The position numbers and the translations under genes are program-made. The notes below the pieces were generated by a model. That model was not told the DNA's origin. It made no database searches and saw only the letters and a list, made by a program, of their open reading frames with translations. Shown piece by piece: positions 58,865 through 64,000 of a stretch of 64,000 nt of DNA (position 1 is its first letter; every line of letters starts with the position of its first letter). This stretch comes from Gallionella sp. UBA4121 (lineage in GTDB: Bacteria; Pseudomonadota; Gammaproteobacteria; Burkholderiales; Gallionellaceae): NCBI GenBank assembly GCA_002381565.1, contig DFWZ01000035.1, positions 6,135 through 70,134 on the forward strand. Reading direction: 5' to 3'.

Positions 58865-60559
58865 TTACTGTCCCGATTCTGAAAAATAGATGTAGCGATT
58901 TCGTCCCGCGCCCTTGGCTGCATACATTGCCTGATCCGCGCATTTGAGCAAGCTGTTCATATCTGCTGCATCATCCGGATAAAGGGCGATTCCGATGCTG
59001 GCTGAAATGTGATGTCCGGTTTCGTCATTGATAAAGAAAAATGGCATCGCCAGCTTTTTGACGATTTCTTCCGCTATCCGTTTAGCCTGCGAAGTGTCGC
59101 CCAGTTCGCTCAGGATGACGGTGAATTCGTCACCCCCCAAACGCGCGACGGTATCTGTCTCGCGCACGCAGCTGCTGATGCGTCGTGCCGCCTCCATCAA
59201 CAATGCATCGCCATTGGCGTGGCCCTGGCTGTCGTTAATTTCCTTGAAGTGATCAAGATCGATGAAGAGCAGGGCGAGCGTCAACGTTTTACGGTGTGCC
59301 AGTTTGATCGTTTGTCTCAACCGATCATGGAACAGACGGCGGTTAGGCAGGTTGGTCAGTGGATCAAAATTGGCCTGCCAATGGATGAGCTCATCCTTTT
59401 GTTTCTTTTCGGTAATGTCCGAGAACTGCGCTACATAGCTGTACACGCTGCCGTCCTTGTGGCGCAAGGCGATGATGTTGACTAATTTGGCATAAAGTTC
59501 GCCATTCTTGCGTTTGTCCCAGATTTCTCCCCGCCAGTGGCCTTCGTTGATTACTCCCTGCCACAACTGCTGGTAAAATTTTTCGTCATGCCGCCCGGAT
59601 TGCATCAGTTTGGGGTTTTTCCCGATCACCTCATCCAGCGAATAACCCGTAAGCCGGGTGAAGGCTGGATTAACATCCATGATCAAGTTATTTGCATCCG
59701 TCACGACGATGGCTTCCGCGTTGGATTGATATATTGCGGTGGCCAGCTTCATCGACTTTTCAGAATCGCACAGCGCCGCCGACATCCGGTTAAATGCAGC
59801 GGTGAGTTTTCCGATCTCGTCCCGGTTGTTTTTATCAAGCTGAACAGGGGTAAATTGTTCCATGCTGCCGGATTTTTGCATGGCTTCCATCGAGGATTGC
59901 AGCTTTATGATAGGCCGCATAAACCGGCGTATCAGACGATGGGTTACGAAGAACATCAGCAGTTGCAGCGCAATGACGCCGAGCCAGAGCTTGTTCCGGG
60001 TGCGCCTGATTACACGGTAATCCTCTGTCATGTCGATGGTAATGCTGGCCGCGCCATTAACCGATCCCGCTTCCACATGGTGGCAGGTCATGCAGTTGGT
60101 GCCGCGAAAATTGGTGCTAGTGATGAAGGGCACAACCGTGCGCAGCGTCGGTGTCTTTCGGTCTTCATTCAGCTGGAACTGTACCTGTTTGGAGGTGATC
60201 GCGCGTCGATCCAGCTCGTCCGCAGCCTGTTCTTCCGGCAGGCCGATGCCGAACTGATCCTGCACCTGTTTGGCGCGTATGATGCGCACTTCCTTTACGT
60301 CGTCAGACGCGCCCATTTTCTTGATGAAAAGTCGGCGGTTGTCAGGGTCGGAAATCATCCCGGTCACCATCAGCATGTTCATGCCGTTGATGATGCCATC
60401 TGCGGAGACAGTGGCGCGCCTTTCGGCTCCCTCCAGTATCTCCGCCTTGATATGCTCCATTACCCAGAAATGAGCGAAAGACAGTACAACGACCAGCATC
60501 GCCTGAATGGGAACGTTCAGTTTCGTTCCGATGCTCAGTGCATGCCACCAATTTTTCAT
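58865..60559 (-). CDS. Diguanylate cyclase with periplasmic haem-c-type motif
   Basis: A 564-residue membrane sensor making cyclic di-GMP. TM1 is residues 17-36 and TM2 190-208. The ~150-residue periplasmic part holds CMTCH at 156-160, a CxxCH c-type haem site, within NCMTCHHVEAG. HAMP (210-262), PAS (about 275-395, NPAFTRLTGYSLDEVIGKNP) and GGDEF (about 395-560) follow, the last with RLGGDEFTVILSELG. The intact GGDEF suggests activity. The haem could sense redox, oxygen or NO, linking it to biofilm or motility. No EAL domain is present. Confidence 0.9.
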   Translation of the reverse strand: MKNWWHALSIGTKLNVPIQAMLVVVLSFAHFWVMEHIKAEILEGAERRATVSADGIINGMNMLMVTGMISDPDNRRLFIKKMGASDDVKEVRIIRAKQVQDQFGIGLPEEQAADELDRRAITSKQVQFQLNEDRKTPTLRTVVPFITSTNFRGTNCMTCHHVEAGSVNGAASITIDMTEDYRVIRRTRNKLWLGVIALQLLMFFVTHRLIRRFMRPIIKLQSSMEAMQKSGSMEQFTPVQLDKNNRDEIGKLTAAFNRMSAALCDSEKSMKLATAIYQSNAEAIVVTDANNLIMDVNPAFTRLTGYSLDEVIGKNPKLMQSGRHDEKFYQQLWQGVINEGHWRGEIWDKRKNGELYAKLVNIIALRHKDGSVYSYVAQFSDITEKKQKDELIHWQANFDPLTNLPNRRLFHDRLRQTIKLAHRKTLTLALLFIDLDHFKEINDSQGHANGDALLMEAARRISSCVRETDTVARLGGDEFTVILSELGDTSQAKRIAEEIVKKLAMPFFFINDETGHHISASIGIALYPDDAADMNSLLKCADQAMYAAKGAGRNRYIYFSESGQ

Positions 60560-60792
60560 AAGTCCTGTACCAGTTTCGGCATGTTAGTTCGTCTGCTATG
60601 TTACCGTATTATTATCGTAATGTGAAATTCAGCTCATTTTTTGCTGGCGGATGAAATTGCGCAAAACGCATATTTCCGCCGCGAGATGGGGTGGAGAGAG
60701 CTTGATCTGAGTGCGTTTATTCGAGCGAAATGATTAATAGCATTTTGAATTTAAAATAAAATATTCGATTGTGTCTGGTCCTGTTGAAAAAA
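60560..60792. other. Leader/promoter region of the diguanylate cyclase gene
   Basis: 233 bases hold the promoter of the leftward gene at 58865-60559. No hairpin with a T-run was recognised after the Ala/Thr-rich gene. Confidence 0.4.
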
Positions 60793-61935
60793 TCATGCAT
60801 GAAGGTCAAGCCTGAGCGGCTGAATTGGTGCAACTGGCCCGATTTTGCTATAGCTGTAAGTCGCGGGTGCAAGTCCCTCATCATGGGGTTTTGCGGTGTC
60901 AAAAATGCCGTCGATCATATGATAGGACGCAATGGCTGCCGCGATGGCGGGATCGCTGGCATTGATGACAGGACTGGTGACATAGGCACGTGTCGCGGTC
61001 GGTGCGATGTTGCCTGTCCTGGCTGATGTCGCAGCCGGTAATGCGGCGGCTGGAACTGCTGTGGCAGTCGATAACGCTGCGGGTGCCGATGCGATTGGCA
61101 ATGGGCTCGCCGTCGGTGCAGTTGCCGATCCGCTGGCAGTCTGCGTTGTGGAAGGCAACGCTGTCGTGGCGGGTTGCGCCGTCGTCGCCGCTATCTCAGA
61201 TGCAGTTAATGCCGTTGCCGCAGTTGCAATCGCAATCGTTGCCGCACTTGCTGCTGCGGTCGCGCTCGTTATCGCCGCTGCCGTTTCTGTAGTCGCTGTC
61301 GCATTCGTTCCCGCAGTTGCTGCGGTTCCAGGAGTTACTGTTGTTCCTGAAGTTGCCGCCGTTGCTGCGTTAAGTTGTGAGTTTGCTGCAAGACTGTTCA
61401 GCGGGGTGAAAAGAGTCGTAAACTTTGCGGCAAACTGTCCGATTGATAGTGTCGCTTGTGTCAGGAGAGAGCCGGTTCCGGTTGGGCTGACGTTGAATGC
61501 AGATTGCAGCGTCTTGAAATCGATGGACATCCGTCCGGTATCGTTCTGACTTGCTGCTGGCTGATAATTGATGCCGATCCCGGACAGGCTGGCGATGATT
61601 GATTTTCCTGAACTCGCAGGCGTGTTCAGCACCTGCATAAACTGGTTGCCCGGAGACCCGGCTGAGGCGTTCTGCAAGCTGTCTGTCTGCAAAAAGTTAT
61701 TGAGAGCATCGACAAAGATTTGTGTAGCGGCCAGGACGGCGGGAAAGCCGGCCTGATTAGCTGCGTTTGAGATTCCTGTTTCAAACAGGGTGGATGCCGA
61801 GAGCAGCTGCCCCAGTCCCGAGATTTCGACACTGCTCGCAGTTGCGGGCGGGACGATTGAAAAGACAACACGTTGAGAGCCGGTTGTCGCGACGGTTTGT
61901 GCGACTGAAGACGAAATGACAGATGAAATATCCAT
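60793..61935 (-). CDS. Ala/Thr-rich unknown protein
   Basis: A 380-residue protein. Residues 1-200 look globular, with MDISSVISSSVAQTVATTGS, LLSASTLFETGISNAANQAG and QIFVDALNNFLQTDSLQNAS as amphipathic helices. Residues ~205-330 are a low-complexity Ala/Thr/Ser tract, followed by AAIAAAIASYHMIDGIFDTA and a VAPIQPLRLDLHA tail. No signal peptide is seen. I know no family with this layout; the tract resembles a flexible linker such as those in flagellar or export proteins. The N-terminus and tail may be conserved parts. Confidence 0.65.
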   Translation of the reverse strand: MDISSVISSSVAQTVATTGSQRVVFSIVPPATASSVEISGLGQLLSASTLFETGISNAANQAGFPAVLAATQIFVDALNNFLQTDSLQNASAGSPGNQFMQVLNTPASSGKSIIASLSGIGINYQPAASQNDTGRMSIDFKTLQSAFNVSPTGTGSLLTQATLSIGQFAAKFTTLFTPLNSLAANSQLNAATAATSGTTVTPGTAATAGTNATATTETAAAITSATAAASAATIAIATAATALTASEIAATTAQPATTALPSTTQTASGSATAPTASPLPIASAPAALSTATAVPAAALPAATSARTGNIAPTATRAYVTSPVINASDPAIAAAIASYHMIDGIFDTAKPHDEGLAPATYSYSKIGPVAPIQPLRLDLHA

Positions 61936-62117
61936 GACCGCTCATCCTTGATGCCTGTATGCAACGAATGGAACCACTTGCAAGCTAACGAAATCTATCG
62001 GGGTTTTTCACGCTAGTCTGATGTCTGTAATCTGTCAAGTTAAATTATAAATTGTCCGGCTTTTTTCGAATAGAAATGTCCGTTGATGAAACTCGATTTT
62101 TTAAACGCAGCATCCGG

Positions 62118-63134
62118 TCACACCAGCCAGGCACCCTCACGGTAGATGACTTCATCGTCCAGAGTGACGGTTTTTGTACTGACAAAAACATCAACATGGT
62201 ATTTTGCCGCAGCCTTTCTGATATTGGGCTTGTTGTAGCTGCCGTGTTTTGCGCCCAAAGACAGATGTACGCCGCACATACGTTCAAATGTGCCAATGTC
62301 GCTGACTATCCTGTCCTGAGTAAAGGTTCTGTTCAGGCCGAATCCCAGTTCGCGCAGCCATACTTCACCTTCCTCAGTGCGTATGCTGGCGAGAACGCGG
62401 TCGAATTCAGGGGTGGAATCGATGGCGTCGGTAACGCGTCCCTTGCACACAACCAGCGTGATGGGTTGGGCAGGTTTGTTGACCGTAAAAGTGGTGTCGC
62501 CAAAAATACCAATGCGCACACGACCATTCACCGATTCCAGATCCTTTGATTCTGTGAACACTTCACCGATAGGGAACTGTCCGCCGACATTGTGCATCTT
62601 GCTGTAGTCCCCCACATTGAGCTTGGCGGATTCAAATCCGGACGAAAACACCAGTTGCTCGCCACCGCTGTCGATGACCCCCAGGCTCGCAGTATCAATG
62701 CGTGCTTTCAGGGCGTTGCCCACCCCGCGATAATAGGCCGGATCATACGCCAGCGATTCGATGTAGAGCAGCGCCTGTTCTCCCTGCATCCTCGATAAAT
62801 GCGGGTGTTCGATCACCTTGAGCGCACGTTTGAAGAGTTCGACACGCAGCCGGAATGCATCCAGGCGAAAGCTGGTGGACTGAATCAGCACCACCAGATC
62901 GCCGGGGGACAATCGTTCAAATGCGGCGAGCACGACTGCTGGTGCTACGTTATTGAAATCGATGAAGGTCGCATCGGGCAGACAGCGGCGGTAAGCGCAG
63001 GTTAGCGCGACTGAAAGATCGCATTGTCGATCCGATACCACGATTGCAGAGCGGGTGTGCTCGATGGACAGAGTCAGGATGTCGCGCAGATTTTTTTCAG
63101 CTTGATCGATGGCTGTATCGGGAATGGTCGTCAT
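62118..63134 (-). CDS. M29 aminopeptidase-like protein
   Basis: A 338-residue protein that resembles the M29 (aminopeptidase T) and related NicX/leucyl-aminopeptidase-like group. The C-terminal half has SDIGTFERMCGVHLSLGAKH, VFVSTKTVTLDDEVIYREG and GLNRTFTQDRIV, where metal-binding Glu/His residues would sit. The N-terminal half is an alpha/beta fold (IRSAIVVSDRQCDL-type strand). The frame extends 35 codons further up, but the ATG at 63134 begins the likely start MTTIPDTAIDQAEKNLRDIL. It lies 37 bases after the 2OG-oxygenase gene, so the two may be one operon. The substrate is unknown. Confidence 0.6.
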   Translation of the reverse strand: MTTIPDTAIDQAEKNLRDILTLSIEHTRSAIVVSDRQCDLSVALTCAYRRCLPDATFIDFNNVAPAVVLAAFERLSPGDLVVLIQSTSFRLDAFRLRVELFKRALKVIEHPHLSRMQGEQALLYIESLAYDPAYYRGVGNALKARIDTASLGVIDSGGEQLVFSSGFESAKLNVGDYSKMHNVGGQFPIGEVFTESKDLESVNGRVRIGIFGDTTFTVNKPAQPITLVVCKGRVTDAIDSTPEFDRVLASIRTEEGEVWLRELGFGLNRTFTQDRIVSDIGTFERMCGVHLSLGAKHGSYNKPNIRKAAAKYHVDVFVSTKTVTLDDEVIYREGAWLV

Positions 63135-63171
63135 GGTTGTTGCAATATGATTTGAAAAGGGCGGCGCAGGA

Positions 63172-63765
63172 TTAACTGCCGCTGACACGAAACCATCCTG
63201 CAATGCTGCGCCTCGTGTTGTGGGAAATGAGCACTTCATGCGGGAATGACTCGCTTAAAAAAAGAATCATTGTGCCAAATTTCGGCTTGACCGTGGCGAT
63301 TGCAGTGATACCGGCAGGCTCGAATAAAATCAATTCGCCGCCATCTTTGGGTTGCCAGTCTTCATTCAGGTAGAACACGGTAGAGAGTACCCGGTTTCGC
63401 TTGCCGGCTAATACGTCGGTATGTTTTGCATATCCGGCACCTTTGTTATAAATGGCATAGTGGCATTCATAATCGAACAACCCCAGATACAGCGCCGCAT
63501 TAAGTCCTGCGCGCAGCTCCTCCATCCAGTCCAGATAGGCCCGATCGGTGTCATCGGTCTCGTCCAGCCAATCGATGACGTCTCCGCGTATCACTTGGAT
63601 CTGCTTTTTGTCCGTGCCTCTGCCGATATGTGCGGCTTGAAACCTCGCCTGGTCATCGTCCCGACAACGAGCAGATAGCTGTGCCGTTAATTTTTCCGGC
63701 AGCTGTTTATCCAGAACAATGTAGCCGGTCTGCGCCAGTCGTTCTGCAATTTCTTCTATGTTCAT
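63172..63765 (-). CDS. 2OG-Fe(II) oxygenase (PKHD-type)
   Basis: A 197-residue oxygenase of the prolyl-4-hydroxylase-like group using 2-oxoglutarate. The iron ligands are His and Asp in GYAKHTDVLAG and the far His in LSESFPHEVLIS; the 2-oxoglutarate Arg is in NTRRSIAGWFRV. The frame is open 22 codons earlier, but MNIEEIAERLAQTGYIV at 63765 is the probable start. It is followed at once by the M29-like gene. The substrate is unknown; family members hydroxylate proteins, siderophores or small molecules. Confidence 0.85.
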   Translation of the reverse strand: MNIEEIAERLAQTGYIVLDKQLPEKLTAQLSARCRDDDQARFQAAHIGRGTDKKQIQVIRGDVIDWLDETDDTDRAYLDWMEELRAGLNAALYLGLFDYECHYAIYNKGAGYAKHTDVLAGKRNRVLSTVFYLNEDWQPKDGGELILFEPAGITAIATVKPKFGTMILFLSESFPHEVLISHNTRRSIAGWFRVSGS

Positions 63766-64000
63766 GGCGGGCGAATTAATGGTTGACCGGCACGTTAACA
63801 TAAAACCAACTACTCGGCTGACCCAATGCAAGGTTCCGCAGCACCTTGGAAGTTGACATTAAACGAGTTTGATTTTACAGGGATTTCAGCCGGTTTCTGA
63901 AATACCCCTGAAATTTCACCAACATATTTTTGTGCCGCTCATCATGTTCGTTGTGAGCCGCAACGCGCAGGCGTAGAATGCTCACGTTAATTAGCAAGGA
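63766..64000. other. Window end, no gene seen
   Basis: About 235 bases with no supported frame on either strand. The leftward oxygenase gene's promoter should be here. A coding frame cut off by the window edge cannot be excluded. Confidence 0.4.

Overview
The window looks like a chromosome segment of a free-living betaproteobacterium, probably of the order Nitrosomonadales (Gallionella/Sideroxydans-like relatives). This rests on gene content and order (dapC-dapD-pilU-arsC-like-dapE-prmB-hpnCDE; a glycogen and pentose-phosphate block; PrmB; hopanoid precursor genes) and is an inference, not a database result. Most genes are ordinary housekeeping genes. No rRNA, tRNA or CRISPR array was recognised.

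Layout. 1-6 kb: a decayed IS4-type transposase fragment, a RibD-C-type reductase, two tandem DUF1566 units (one broken), Fe superoxide dismutase followed closely by a short cis-prenyltransferase, and two small unknown genes. 6-29 kb: storage and central carbon genes. pgi and glgB diverge from glgC, a GH57 amylase/branching-type enzyme and malQ; then HU, typA, a toxin-antitoxin remnant, rmuC, zwf-glk-pgl-gnd, glgP and glgA. Together these can run glucose-6-phosphate to ADP-glucose to branched glycogen, its breakdown, and the oxidative pentose-phosphate branch. 29-35 kb: a glycine-zipper secreted protein and a MacAB-TolC-type tripartite export operon. 35-44 kb: an RhlE-like DEAD-box helicase with a long leader, a G/U-mismatch-type DNA glycosylase, a CYTH-CHAD protein, a copper P-type ATPase, a DUF2892 protein, a Crp/Fnr regulator and lysS. 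44.2-48.5 kb: an accessory island with a MazF remnant, a MITE, two intact toxin-antitoxin pairs, a large AT-rich nuclease-NTPase (DUF2075) and a Vsr remnant, bounded by a stray copy of the hpnE 3' end and by hpnE itself. 48.5-58 kb: a leftward cluster for squalene/hopanoid precursor synthesis (hpnC, hpnD, hpnE), prmB, lysine/diaminopimelate synthesis (dapC, dapD, dapE) and pilU. 58-64 kb: an EamA-type permease, a diguanylate cyclase with a periplasmic CxxCH motif, an Ala/Thr-rich unknown protein, an M29-aminopeptidase-like protein and a 2OG-Fe(II) oxygenase.

The most unusual theme is the load of small palindromic repeats. One family (palindromes with CCCCCACCCTGACC-type arms) brackets a DUF559 nuclease gene between hpnD and hpnE, is amplified there as five 45-bp tandem units, and also seems to sit in frame inside glk. 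A second family sits in frame inside copA and inside a MITE at 44.5 kb. A third short repeat is in frame in the DEAD-box helicase tail. A MITE with TTA target duplications has broken a RelE/ParE toxin at 18.4 kb. The DUF559-plus-palindromes unit is the best candidate here for an undescribed mobile system.
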